Positions 1 to 7,999 of a stretch of 64,000 nucleotides of DNA are shown here, one piece after another. Source of the DNA: a bacterium (lineage in GTDB: Bacteria; Latescibacterota; Latescibacteria; Latescibacterales; Latescibacteraceae); assembly GCA_021372535.1 (NCBI GenBank), contig JAJFUH010000089.1, positions 1-64,000 on the forward strand, written 5' to 3'. A program made the translations under genes and the position numbers. A model generated the notes under the pieces. The model did no database searches. It saw only the letters and a program-made list of their open reading frames with translations, and was not told the DNA's origin. Position 1 is the stretch's first letter; the number at the start of each line of letters is the position of its first letter.

Positions 1-927
1 CTGAGCGGTTCCGCCGGTGAGGAGGTTTGCCGAGGACGGCGAAATCACGATCGATCCGAGCACAGGGGGGGGATCGGTGACAGTGATCGTGGCACTCGCG
101 GAGATTGCATCGGAAGAAGCGACCACGGTACCGTTCCCGGCAGTCGTGGCAGTAAACAGTCCGGACGTACTGACAATACCGATTCCACCGGTAACCGACC
201 AGGTGATAGGCACCGCCATGACAGTGCCCTTGGTATCGTAACCGGTTGCGGTAAACTGGGCAGCTCCGCCTGTGAGAAGATTCGCCGAGGACGGCGAAAT
301 CACGATCGATCCGAGCACAGGGGGGGGATCGGTGACAGTGATCGTGGCACTCGCTGAGAAACCGCCTGTGGATGCAATTACGGTTCCGTTTCCGGCAGTT
401 GTTGCGGTGAATAACCCATCCTGATTGACAAAGCCGATTCCACCGGTGACTGACCAGGAGATATCGGCATCCATGATATCATTTTGGGTGTCATACGGGA
501 ACGCTGAAAACTCGATGGTTTCTCCGGTGAGGATACTGGCCGAGGTGGGGTCGATCGCAATCGAATTGAGCACCGGATCGCCATTTCTGGAAACGACGGT
601 TACTGTGGCCTCACCGGTAACGCCCTGAGTGGTGGCATATACGGTTCCCGTTCCCGGAGTAGTAGCTCTGAAAAGACCGTTATGCTTGATTGTACCGACA
701 TTTCCCGTTACCGACCATGTAAAGTAAGCCGGCACCATCATGCCATCGGCGTTGCGGGCGATGGCGAAGAAGATGGCATTTCTGCCTACGGGTACAACAG
801 CCTTATAGGAGAATACGGTAACGGAAGCAACCGTGAAGTCATGATATGCAGATACGGGAGCACTGAGAAGTAGTGAAAAACACATGAAGGCGATAATGTG
901 TTTGAATATTTTTTTTCGTAATGACAT
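1..927 (-). CDS. Secreted protein with tandem Ig-like (Big-type) repeats, 5' part; runs off the left edge
   Basis: An open frame of 309 codons starts at ATG 927 and reaches base 1 without a stop, so the gene continues outside the window. Residues 1-27 form a signal peptide (MSLRKK, hydrophobic stretch, then PVSAYHD). The rest is a string of beta-sandwich repeats of about 85 residues, each with the signatures ITWSVTGGIG, GLFTATTAGNGTV and SPSSANLLTGG, typical of bacterial Ig-like group 2 domains. Two repeat units are almost identical in DNA at a spacing of 255 bp. No strong Shine-Dalgarno precedes the start. Such proteins are usually cell-surface or secreted adhesins or scaffolds. The C-terminal part that would show its anchor or enzyme domain is not visible. 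A CRP-type palindrome lies about 250 bp upstream. Confidence 0.85.
   Translation of the reverse strand, partial: MSLRKKIFKHIIAFMCFSLLLSAPVSAYHDFTVASVTVFSYKAVVPVGRNAIFFAIARNADGMMVPAYFTWSVTGNVGTIKHNGLFRATTPGTGTVYATTQGVTGEATVTVVSRNGDPVLNSIAIDPTSASILTGETIEFSAFPYDTQNDIMDADISWSVTGGIGFVNQDGLFTATTAGNGTVIASTGGFSASATITVTDPPPVLGSIVISPSSANLLTGGAAQFTATGYDTKGTVMAVPITWSVTGGIGIVSTSGLFTATTAGNGTVVASSDAISASATITVTDPPPVLGSIVISPSSANLLTGGTAQ
6..353. repeat. 255-bp in-frame tandem repeat encoding Ig-like domains
   Basis: The segment around 11-104 recurs around 266-353 with only a few changes at an offset of exactly 255 bp (85 codons). A more diverged unit follows towards the gene start. The strong DNA identity between neighbouring domains indicates recent tandem duplication inside the surface-protein gene. 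Confidence 0.85.
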
Positions 928-1333
928 CGTAATTTTTATCAGTTTATAAGAGTTTTTTTTATAGTACCAGAAAAATACTCACAGATAATTGAAGAAAGAT
1001 AAAGAAAAACGAAAAAAAGCTAATTATTATTTATATTATAACAATAATATGGATTTTCATTGAACTATCAAATTTTATTCGATTTATGAGTGTATTTCAG
1101 AAAGGTAAAACTTTATAATCCCCCATGCGCTTCTCTTATACATTATATAAAATATAGTGACTCGGGAAATCGGTTGTGATAAAAGTCACAAAAACCTAAA
1201 ATATATGTTTATTATTTTTAAAGAGTTGAAATGAGAAAACTTTTTGATGTTTTGTGAGGAAGAAAAATCATTGATGTTTTATTATCGCGGGTGCATTTTT
1301 AAAAAAAGAGGCGATATAAAGTATGCATTTCTT
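928..1333. other. Intergenic AT-rich region
   Basis: About 400 bp between the Ig-repeat gene and the pcm stop. It is very AT-rich. I see no credible gene. It holds the CRP-like palindrome at 1174-1191 and presumably the promoter of the Ig-repeat gene. Confidence 0.6.
1174..1191. promoter_or_regulatory. CRP/FNR-type operator candidate
   Basis: TTGTGA, six bases, TCACAA is a perfect inverted repeat that matches the classical CRP half-sites TGTGA-N6-TCACA. It lies upstream of the minus-strand Ig-repeat gene (start 927). No CRP-family gene is in the window, so the regulator is inferred only from the site. Confidence 0.45.
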
Positions 1334-2047
1334 TCAGTTCTTACCCTTGATCATAGGTACGAATCTCACAGGCAGTACATCGATTGTTGTCAGACGGCCG
1401 GATTTTTTTACCCCTTTGATGAGATTCTGAACGCCGCCGGCCGATCCGACCGGAATAATCATTCTACCGCCTTCTTTGAGCTGCTCGACAAGAGCAGGGG
1501 GGATATCTTCCGGTGCGCAGGTCACTATGATGGCATCAAACGGGGCTTTTTCGGGCCAGCCCTTGAAACCGTCCCCGATCTTCACAGTGATGTCGGTATA
1601 ACCGAGCTCTTCAAGAAGTGTTCGTGCTCTTTCGCCCAGTTCAGGGATGAGTTCGATGGTGTATACTTCGTCGACTATTTCACCAAGTATCGCCGCCTGG
1701 TAACCCGAGCCTGTTCCGATTTCAAGAACACGGTCGCTCTTCCTGAGCTCGAGCACTTCAGTCATAAAAGCCACAATATAGGGTTGCGATATGGTCTGGC
1801 CTTCACCGATCGGGAGCGGGCAGTCGTTATATGACTGAGAACGGCAGGAAGGAGGAACGAACAGGTGCCGGGGAACTTTCATCATGGCTTTGAGTACCCG
1901 TGAATCCCGTATCCCCCGTGCCTTGATCTGGTTGTTGACCATGCGCTCGCGTTCGACGGCATATTCCTCGTTCTTTCCGGCGCATACCAGTAGCGGCAGG
2001 GCGGGGACAGCCGCCAGAAATATGAAACTGAGAATCCGTACCACCAT
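1334..2047 (-). CDS. pcm: Exported protein-L-isoaspartate O-methyltransferase
   Basis: SAM-dependent repair enzyme that methylates L-isoaspartyl residues in damaged proteins. The family signature is present: the PRHLFVPP segment, the GEGQTISQPYIVAFM substrate loop, and the SAM-binding motif VLEIGTGSGYQAAIL near residue 110. The length (237 aa) equals the usual ~210 aa enzyme plus a hydrophobic leader. Residues 1-27 (MVVRILSFIFLAAVPALPLL) look like a signal peptide or anchor, so this copy probably acts outside the cytoplasm. ATG 2047 is preceded by GGGAG at 8 nt, which favours it over TTG 2062. An in-frame longer start would add only five residues. Confidence 0.92.
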   Translation of the reverse strand: MVVRILSFIFLAAVPALPLLVCAGKNEEYAVERERMVNNQIKARGIRDSRVLKAMMKVPRHLFVPPSCRSQSYNDCPLPIGEGQTISQPYIVAFMTEVLELRKSDRVLEIGTGSGYQAAILGEIVDEVYTIELIPELGERARTLLEELGYTDITVKIGDGFKGWPEKAPFDAIIVTCAPEDIPPALVEQLKEGGRMIIPVGSAGGVQNLIKGVKKSGRLTTIDVLPVRFVPMIKGKN

Positions 2048-2201
2048 AAACCATACTCCCAAATCATGATTAGTGCCTTCAGGCTATACCTCCACATCAC
2101 AACATTCAGATTAATGAGCTTTTGGGTGCAAGTCAAGCATTAAATATTTTCTCGCGATATTCACGGAACGGTTCTTCCGATGCAGGCAGCATGCGGTGTT
2201 T

Positions 2202-3140
2202 TCAAAGAGCAAACTGTATGGTTACTCCCAGAGGATTTTCGCGGGGATTCATGAGCCATGTGGTAGTCATGGAAACAACATTGTACCAGAAATGAGCCGC
2301 GATGGCTTTATCGAGACGGTACCGGTCATGCTGGACACTATAACCGAAGGCGAAACCCGCTGCGGTTGCCTGGGTGACGAAGTACAGCGGCCGGTCGATA
2401 TCCTGGTTGAACAGGTGCAGACTCCCGAAAACCACCGATGAGACGATGAGCCCTGTTCGTTTCCCGTAACGGTAATCGAGCGATGGCAGAAGTATTCCCC
2501 TGAAGAGCATCTCTTCCGAAAGCGCCGCGCCCATGCTGAGGCCGACCGCCGATGTTTCATACCAGAATGTGCCCCTGCCGCGACTCATGCCGGCACCGTA
2601 CATGCGGACTCTTTTCATGTCCCGCCATGACTCCGTGTGGTGGGGATATGCCACGATACCATCGATGACACCGAGCGCCGCCATTGTCAGTACGAACGGT
2701 GAAAAGGCAACGCCGGGCCTGAACGGTGCTGTCACGAGCGATATCAGGGGTGTCGTGTCAGGCAGCGCACCGCGGTTTCCATGGTTCCCTTTCCGTAATA
2801 ATTCAGCCAGCTGCTCACGCGAATACTCACATTTATCGATAGTGTATAGTTGACCAGCTATGAGCAAAGGAACATTCAGCTCCGATACCGTCCTGTCATG
2901 AGCCGCAAAGCCCGCACCGAGCAGCGACAGCTCTGCGGTGAGAAACAGCACTCCTTTTGCGGTATCCCCATGATAAAAATGTGTTCCGCCGGGCAGGAAC
3001 TCCAGAACGAGTGGCACATGTTCCGCGCTGCGGGATGATGATGTATCGTCGCTCAGGCAGATATCGGAAAGTGTACAGTAAAGCACTATTCCTGACAACA
3101 CAACCACAGTGATTATTTTTGAATTCAGCGGATTTTTCAT
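2202..3140 (-). CDS. CPBP-family intramembrane metalloprotease with N-terminal extension
   Basis: The C-terminal half carries the CPBP/Abi (Rce1-like) catalytic motifs: the EEMLFRG glutamate pair and arginine near residue 200, then FGSLHLFNQ and HFWYN histidines in later membrane helices. This family cleaves or processes membrane-associated substrates. The N-terminal ~130 residues contain a signal peptide and LEFLPGGTHFYHGDTAKG, which resembles the DUF5683-type membrane domain often seen in FCB-group proteins (inference from the pattern). The length of 312 aa is longer than a minimal CPBP protein. It is transcribed toward pcm and ends 155 bp before the pcm start. Its substrate is unknown. Confidence 0.8.
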   Translation of the reverse strand: MKNPLNSKIITVVVLSGIVLYCTLSDICLSDDTSSSRSAEHVPLVLEFLPGGTHFYHGDTAKGVLFLTAELSLLGAGFAAHDRTVSELNVPLLIAGQLYTIDKCEYSREQLAELLRKGNHGNRGALPDTTPLISLVTAPFRPGVAFSPFVLTMAALGVIDGIVAYPHHTESWRDMKRVRMYGAGMSRGRGTFWYETSAVGLSMGAALSEEMLFRGILLPSLDYRYGKRTGLIVSSVVFGSLHLFNQDIDRPLYFVTQATAAGFAFGYSVQHDRYRLDKAIAAHFWYNVVSMTTTWLMNPRENPLGVTIQFAL

Positions 3141-3193
3141 GAGTTTCCGTTTCCGTGATAGCGGTAAAAAATATCAAACAGACTCTTTAAAAA

Positions 3194-3223
3194 TTGAAAA
3201 GTAAAAATATTTCACAATATAAT
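3194..3223 (+). promoter_or_regulatory. Candidate sigma-70 promoter for the GH20 gene
   Basis: TTGAAA at 3194-3199 and TATAAT at 3218-3223 are separated by 18 bp, close to the vegetative consensus. This would leave a 5' leader of about 160 nt before the ATG at 3392. Confidence 0.4.
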
Positions 3224-3305
3224 AACTTTCATTCTTGTCTGTTCCGTTTTTCTGATGTATAAATAGAACGCAGGTGATTGCGCTGTCTGCCCTTATAAAA
3301 CAGCG

Positions 3306-3343
3306 TCACAGAAGGGAAAGGAATCCTTCGGATTCGCTCCTGT
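3306..3343 (+). promoter_or_regulatory. Leader hairpin upstream of the GH20 gene
   Basis: CACAG and CTGTG enclose the inner stem GAATCC-TTC-GGATTC, giving a stem with an internal loop in the untranslated leader. It has no U-tract, so it is not a simple terminator. Its role is unknown. Confidence 0.3.
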
Positions 3344-3391
3344 GCGATTTTGTATGATTCTCATAACTATATATTTATCAGGAGGTAGACA

Positions 3392-5347
3392 ATGGGTAAA
3401 ACAGGCTGGAGTTTAATAGCGGGATTCATGTGCTGTCTGGTTCTGGCTGCCGGAGGGGATAAACTTATGGCTCAACAGTCAACGGGTGTGACCGCAGCTC
3501 TCGAAATTGTTCCGCAGCCGGTGAAGGTCGTTCCGGGCAAAGGCTTGTTTGCCCTGAAGCCATCGACCGTAATCGCCATCACGGACGATACCGTCGAATT
3601 GATGAGCCTGGGACGATATCTTTCAGACCAGATAAGGCTTCTCACCGAGTATACCCTCGAAGTGCGCCGGACATCGGGCGCCGCAGTAGCCCCGGGCACG
3701 ATAGTCCTGACGACACAGGGAGCCGACAGAACACTCGGCGATGAGGGATACTCCCTGAAGGTTTCTTGGGAATCCGTCATAATTTCGGCGCAGAAACCCG
3801 CCGGTGTTTTTTATGGCATTCAGACGTTCAGGCAGATGATCATGTCCGGCGACGACAGCTGGAGATTCTCGCGTTCCATTCCCGCTGTCGAAATTTCGGA
3901 CAAACCATCGTATACATGGCGCGGATTTCAGCTCGACTGTTCCCGTCATTTCATGAGCCTCGACTTTGTGAAGCGGTATATCGATCTTCTCGCATACCAC
4001 AAGATGAATGTCTTCCACTGGCACCTGACCGATGACCAGGGCTGGCGTATCGAAATAAAGCGCTATCCCGAGCTTACGAGGGCCGGGGCGTTTTATGGCG
4101 ACGGCGATAACCGTCACGGCGGATACTATACGCAGGATGAAGCCCGCGAGATCGTGGCATATGCGAAGAGCCGCTACATAACCGTTGTCCCGGAAATCGA
4201 GATGCCGGGGCATGCCACCGCGGCGATTGCGGCTTATCCGGAGCTTTCCTGCGCCGGGAAGCCCCTCAAGGTGGAGTCGACCTGGGGTATTCACCCGAAC
4301 CTGTTCTGCGCCGGAAAGGAATCGACATTCGAGTTCATCGAAAATGTGCTCACGGAGCTCTGCGACATATTCCCGTCCCCCTATATTCATATCGGCGGCG
4401 ACGAGGCGGTGAAAGACCAGTGGAAAGCCTGCCCGCTCTGCCAGAAACGCATGAAGGAGCTGGGACTCAAGAACGAGAATGAGCTTCAGGGCTATTTTAC
4501 CACCCGTATCGATACATTCGTGCAGACACTCAACCGTAACATCGTCGGCTGGGACGAAATCCTCGAGGGAGGCCCCTCGAAAACCGCCGTGGTTCAGTCG
4601 TGGCGCGGCATGGAAGGAGCGGTCGAGGGCGCGAAAAAGGGACATCGGGTGATCTCGTCCCCCGCGCCTTTCGTGTACCTTGATTTTCCGAATACCGAGG
4701 ACGGCACCAACGATACGGGCTGGCTCAAGGTCACCACTCTCGAAAAAGTGTATTCGTTCGAGCCGACCCCGGCCGAGCTGACTCCCGCGGAGGCTGCGCT
4801 CATTTTGGGCGGCGAATGCCCGCTGTGGACGGAGCGGGCGCCCCAGCCCGAAGTCGATCACATGGTGTTCCCGCGTCTGTGCGCCCTTGCGGAGGTGGTC
4901 TGGACGCCCCCGGAACGCAGGAACTGGGCCGATTTCTCGAGACGCATGGAGGTGCATTACCGGCGGCTCGACGCGCTCGGTGTGGATTATTTCACCCCGT
5001 ACACCCCGGTCGGTTCATGGGATCCGAAGGATATCGGGAATTCGTTCGCGACCCTTGACCGTGACATCACCGATGCGCTCAGGGAGCCCGGCCATTACCG
5101 TCTGGCGCTCCGTCACGATACCGGCGCGAACGGCGTGACGATCGAGTGGGCAGCCATCCTCGAAAACGGCCGTGAGATGGCGCGCGACACGCACGAGGGA
5201 GTGAGCGGAAAACGGCGGGCCGGTCACAATTACCGTTTCAGGGTGGATACAACCCGTCCCGGCGCCCGTTATACGCTCAGGGTGAGCCTCCGCGGGGACG
5301 GCGGAACCGACACGAAGGGAACACTGCTTTTGAGGCATTTTAAGTGA
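3392..5347 (+). CDS. Exported beta-N-acetylhexosaminidase, GH20
   Basis: Releases terminal N-acetylglucosamine or N-acetylgalactosamine from glycans or chitooligosaccharides by substrate-assisted catalysis. Residues 1-28 form a signal peptide. Residues ~30-150 are the GH20b domain. The catalytic barrel follows (RGFQLDCSRHFMS, HWHLTDDQGWRIEIK). The catalytic pair D337-E338 sits in HIGGDEA. Residues ~525-651 form a C-terminal domain ending LLRHFK. Length is 651 aa. A strong AGGAGG site precedes ATG 3392. The last 33 codons or so and the bases after the stop are duplicated at 6963-7061, and the natural terminator seems to have been displaced to 7057-7089 by an insertion. Confidence 0.95.
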   Translation: MGKTGWSLIAGFMCCLVLAAGGDKLMAQQSTGVTAALEIVPQPVKVVPGKGLFALKPSTVIAITDDTVELMSLGRYLSDQIRLLTEYTLEVRRTSGAAVAPGTIVLTTQGADRTLGDEGYSLKVSWESVIISAQKPAGVFYGIQTFRQMIMSGDDSWRFSRSIPAVEISDKPSYTWRGFQLDCSRHFMSLDFVKRYIDLLAYHKMNVFHWHLTDDQGWRIEIKRYPELTRAGAFYGDGDNRHGGYYTQDEAREIVAYAKSRYITVVPEIEMPGHATAAIAAYPELSCAGKPLKVESTWGIHPNLFCAGKESTFEFIENVLTELCDIFPSPYIHIGGDEAVKDQWKACPLCQKRMKELGLKNENELQGYFTTRIDTFVQTLNRNIVGWDEILEGGPSKTAVVQSWRGMEGAVEGAKKGHRVISSPAPFVYLDFPNTEDGTNDTGWLKVTTLEKVYSFEPTPAELTPAEAALILGGECPLWTERAPQPEVDHMVFPRLCALAEVVWTPPERRNWADFSRRMEVHYRRLDALGVDYFTPYTPVGSWDPKDIGNSFATLDRDITDALREPGHYRLALRHDTGANGVTIEWAAILENGREMARDTHEGVSGKRRAGHNYRFRVDTTRPGARYTLRVSLRGDGGTDTKGTLLLRHFK

Positions 5348-5365
5348 GCGGGAAAGGAACGGGGG
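5267..5365 (+). repeat. GH20 3'-end direct repeat, copy 1 (in the intact gene)
   Basis: This 99-bp segment, covering the last 26 codons of the GH20 gene, its stop and 16 bp after it, matches 6963-7061 at 91 of 99 positions. Five of the eight differences lie in codons and four of those are silent. Similarity stops abruptly at 5366. Confidence 0.9.
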
Positions 5366-5837
5366 GAAGGCATTGAAAAGTCATGAAAAATAATGTATTT
5401 GATGGATAGAGATATGGTGTGTTACCGTTATTTTATGTGGGCGATTTCACCGCATATAAAATGTGTTTGACTTGTTCATCAGATACTTATACTTTTCTAA
5501 AATACGATTTTTCCAATGATCATACCTTTCTTAAATCGAGGAGGTAAAGGTGTGATAAGTCCCGCAGATAATCTATAAGAAATAATGATTTATTTGGGAT
5601 TTTACTAATTGTATAAAATTCTTGCTAAATGAGTGATTATTAAAAAGATAACAAATTGATATTAATAATATTACACGTATTTTCCAGATTTTTCATTGGG
5701 GTCTTATAGAGGTCAAATAGTTTTATAGAGGTTCTTAGTATAGAAACTTTATAAATCCTGGTCAGTCCAGAAAAGAAAATGTAAGGTACTTTTCCCATGT
5801 TTAGGAATGTACAACTTAAGTGAAAGGTGGGAAAGGA
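5366..5837. other. Left part of the inserted segment, no gene seen
   Basis: AT-rich stretch between the end of the GH20 tail repeat and the DUF2752 gene. I see no protein-coding frame of note. There is a weak inverted repeat near 5432-5463 and two short copies of TTATAGAGGT around 5704-5735. It presumably carries the promoter of the small gene pair that follows. Confidence 0.5.
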
Positions 5838-6173
5838 ATGATCAAGTGGCCTGCAATCAAGAGGCTCTATCTATCACTCCAGCGAGTAATTTCTATTCGT
5901 AGGTTTGGATTCCCAGCTCTCGTTATCTACGGTATATCAGTTAATCCGATAAATGGAGATCGCGGAATTCCGTGCCTGTGGCGTTTAGTTTTCGGAATGG
6001 ACTGCCCATGTTGTGGACTGTCACGGGCTGATGCTCTTCTATTCAGGGGGCATTTCTTGGATGCAGTGAGAATGAACTGGCTCATTATCCCAGTAGTTCT
6101 AGTATTCTTTTACTATTTCACCGAAACTGTTGTAAACCAATACCACATGAGGAGGAAGTCATGGCTCAATTAG
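5838..6173 (+). CDS. DUF2752 small membrane protein
   Basis: The 111-aa protein has the DUF2752 signature: the cysteine-rich CPCCGLSRA segment near residue 60 followed by a membrane segment (NWLIIPVVLVFFYYF). An N-terminal hydrophobic segment is also present. The function of the family is not established. ATG 5838 is chosen because GGTGGGAAAGG lies just upstream; a GTG at 5820 is in frame but lacks a site. It overlaps the following TM2 gene by 13 bp, so the two are translated together. DUF2752 and TM2 genes commonly occur as neighbours. It lies within the segment inserted behind GH20. Confidence 0.75.
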   Translation: MIKWPAIKRLYLSLQRVISIRRFGFPALVIYGISVNPINGDRGIPCLWRLVFGMDCPCCGLSRADALLFRGHFLDAVRMNWLIIPVVLVFFYYFTETVVNQYHMRRKSWLN

Positions 6174-6466
6174 GTGCAGCAGAACTCGCGGCGTTGACAA
6201 AGGATCTTGATGACTCGAAGAAAATGATCTTTCAGTCGCAGTACTCCTCAGAGAAAAAGGACAGAGGCACTGCGATGATAGTGGCTCTGTTTAACTGGGA
6301 TCGCATCTGGTTTGGTGATACGGGCCTTGGAATTTTGAAGTTGCTCACTGTCGGGCTGTGTGGTATTTGGTGGCTGATCGACCTTTTCACGGCTGGATCG
6401 CGTTGTGACGATTACAACCGTGCAAAGGCAGAGGAAATAGTCGCATCTCTCAAACTGACAAAGTAG
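6161..6466 (+). CDS. TM2-domain membrane protein
   Basis: The core WDRIWFGDTGLGILKLLT followed by GLCGIWWLIDLF (residues ~47-75) is the TM2 domain: two membrane helices joined by a short turn, with a conserved acidic residue in the second helix. The 101-aa protein has a charged, probably cytoplasmic, N-terminal half. The function of bacterial TM2 proteins is unknown. GAGGAGG lies upstream of ATG 6161. It forms a translationally coupled pair with DUF2752. A GCCTAAC motif of the attC-core type sits 24 bp after its stop (6491-6497), without a matching partner nearby. Confidence 0.8.
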   Translation: MAQLGAAELAALTKDLDDSKKMIFQSQYSSEKKDRGTAMIVALFNWDRIWFGDTGLGILKLLTVGLCGIWWLIDLFTAGSRCDDYNRAKAEEIVASLKLTK

Positions 6467-6538
6467 TTAAGAAAGGCAGCACCGTAATTGGCCTAACAAA
6501 GTGAGTAAAGTGAGCGCAACGTTCGCTGGAGATAAGAA

Positions 6539-6955
6539 ATGGCGATTATGAATACTGACAGCATAATGACGCTATCTTCGAAACAACTTACTGGATTCTT
6601 TTTCGATTGGCCTTAGCATCTCAATGCCTGCACGCACATGGAGAATCTTTATTCCAGCTATTTGGAATTGCTGGTACTTGATGGAGATCGTTGTATGGTT
6701 CATCAATGCACTATCAGATGGGATTTTTTACGCGTATATCCCTCTCCTTGAAGTCCTATCCTAATACCATGGGCAGGGAATCGGCACGGAATTGGTTCGA
6801 CGCATGGTTGAGGGGCTCGGTGGTATGTATGCGATTGACATTGTGTGAGATGAGTACACTGCGCCCTTCATTCGGACAAAGAAACCAGCCAATGCGTGGG
6901 AATGGTCATGAGGAATTACGCCAACCATGGAGCAGCGAACAATCGCATGCAGTGG
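6539..6955 (+). pseudogene. Decayed GNAT N-acetyltransferase gene
   Basis: No single frame is open, but pieces in different frames join into a GNAT protein. From ATG 6539 (GGAGATA upstream) come MAIMNTDSIMTL and LTGFFFDWP, then a stop at 6614, then YLELLVLDGDRC. A shifted frame continues VVWFINALSDGIF and AYIPLLEVL, then a stop. Another frame gives the acetyl-CoA motif GQGIGTELVRRMVEGLG and MYAIDIV, then a stop and DEYTAPF. The end reads RNYANHGAANN. At least two frameshifts and three stops are visible. It is a remnant of an acetyltransferase that once lay between TM2 and the second GH20 tail. Confidence 0.75.
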
Positions 6956-6962
6956 ACTCGGG

Positions 6963-7061
6963 CGTTATACGCTCAGGGTGAGTCTCCGCGGGGACGGCGG
7001 AACCGACACGAAGGGAACCATGCTTTTAAGGCATTTCAAGTGAGTGGGTAGGGAACGGGGG
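6963..7061 (+). repeat. GH20 3'-end direct repeat, copy 2 (orphan tail)
   Basis: Encodes the same C-terminal 26 residues as the GH20 gene (one Leu-to-Met change), its stop and the bases after it, but with no gene body in front. Differences from copy 1 are mostly silent third positions, so both copies diverged while coding. It runs directly into a rho-independent terminator, suggesting that this is the original end of the locus. Confidence 0.9.
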
Positions 7062-7089
7062 TGTGCGGGAAAGACACCCCCCATTTTTT
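7057..7089 (+). terminator. Rho-independent terminator, probably the original GH20 terminator
   Basis: GGGGGTGT (7057-7064) pairs with ACACCCCC (7074-7081) and is followed by six T. The first five G are shared with copy 1 of the GH20 tail, where the rest of the hairpin is missing. Confidence 0.8.
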
Positions 7090-7095
7090 ATTTAC

Positions 7096-7124
7096 TTGAC
7101 AAAATCATATTTTAGCAATATATA
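7096..7124 (+). promoter_or_regulatory. Strong sigma-70 promoter candidate
   Basis: TTGACA at 7096-7101, a 17-bp spacer and TATATA at 7119-7124. It lies just after the terminator and about 200 bp upstream of the HNH gene, which it could drive. Confidence 0.5.
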
Positions 7125-7329
7125 TGCAGATATTTATACATGCTCATTTCTCATATTCTCAATTGTGGTGGGCATAGTAAACATAAATAAATATTCACGG
7201 TATTATGAATCTCTCTATAGAATAAAGCATTCAGGATAACGTGGCATTTCGTCATATTTCATTTTAGTAGTACAGGGGTATTATCATAACTATAAAACAA
7301 TAGTTGGTTCGCAAACATTGGAGTCCTAG

Positions 7330-7971
7330 TTGAGTACCTTCGAGTGCGCATACTGCGGCCAGTTTAAAGCTGCGACCGACGACCACGTCCCGCCAAAGAG
7401 TATATTTAAGGATCCCAAGCCATTGGAATTGCCAACCGTGAAGTCCTGCGCACAGTGCAACCAAGGCGCTTCAGACGATGACGAGTATTTTCGCGATACC
7501 GTCGTCAAGTACTATGCAGTAGCAGACAAACCTCAAGCGAAGGATCAACTTGCAGCAATGTATAGGGCGGCGACAAAATCTAAGAAGCGCAAATACGCCG
7601 AGAGAACGCTAAGCTCCTTTTTTAAAATCGAAGTCATATCATCTGCCGGTATCTACCTTGGTACAGTTCCAGCCTACAGGATTGATACAGTGAGGTTCAA
7701 TAGAGTAGTAATACGCTACATCAAAGGCCTTTACCGATATGACACTGGTACCCGGCTGCCTGATGATCGACACATTGAAGTAATCAGTGATCCTGATACT
7801 ATACACCAGAAGAGGCAACAGGTTGAGCAACTCTTGGCAGGCTCGGAGAGCAAGAATATTCAAGAAGGGGTCTTCTGGTATGCGTGGGGCCAGGCAGTAG
7901 ACAACCCCGCTGCTTCCTTTTGGCTGCTCGTATTCTATGATGCCTTTCCAATCATTGCGGTCATTAACTAA
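7330..7971 (+). CDS. HNH-endonuclease-like protein
   Basis: The N-terminal ~60 residues carry the pattern CAYCGQ, DDHVPPKSIF, CAQCNQGAS, DDDEYF: two CxxC knuckles around an H-x-P core, as in HNH nucleases that bind a structural zinc and cut DNA. The remaining ~150 residues have no recognised domain. TTG 7330 is taken as the start because GGAG lies 6 nt upstream and the protein begins directly with the zinc knuckle. Length 213 aa. It is AT-richer than the core genes. Its stop is followed 28 bp later by an attC-like inverted repeat. A role in defence or mobility is possible but is not shown. Confidence 0.65.
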   Translation: MSTFECAYCGQFKAATDDHVPPKSIFKDPKPLELPTVKSCAQCNQGASDDDEYFRDTVVKYYAVADKPQAKDQLAAMYRAATKSKKRKYAERTLSSFFKIEVISSAGIYLGTVPAYRIDTVRFNRVVIRYIKGLYRYDTGTRLPDDRHIEVISDPDTIHQKRQQVEQLLAGSESKNIQEGVFWYAWGQAVDNPAASFWLLVFYDAFPIIAVIN

Positions 7972-7999
7972 CTACTGTGATCACTTTTCACATATCACG

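Noticed and set aside
3623-4957. 444-codon open frame on the minus strand inside GH20
   Set aside because: It is the antisense shadow of the GH20 gene. It has no domain, no ribosome site, and its length comes from the GC-rich codon use of the real gene.
6491-6497. GCCTAAC after TM2 as a second full attC site
   Set aside because: No R' box of the GTTRRRY type lies within 150 bp downstream. At best it is a truncated site.
6691-6981. 96-codon frame in the insertion
   Set aside because: It is one frame of the decayed GNAT gene read across frameshifts. The meaningful peptide pieces lie in other frames.
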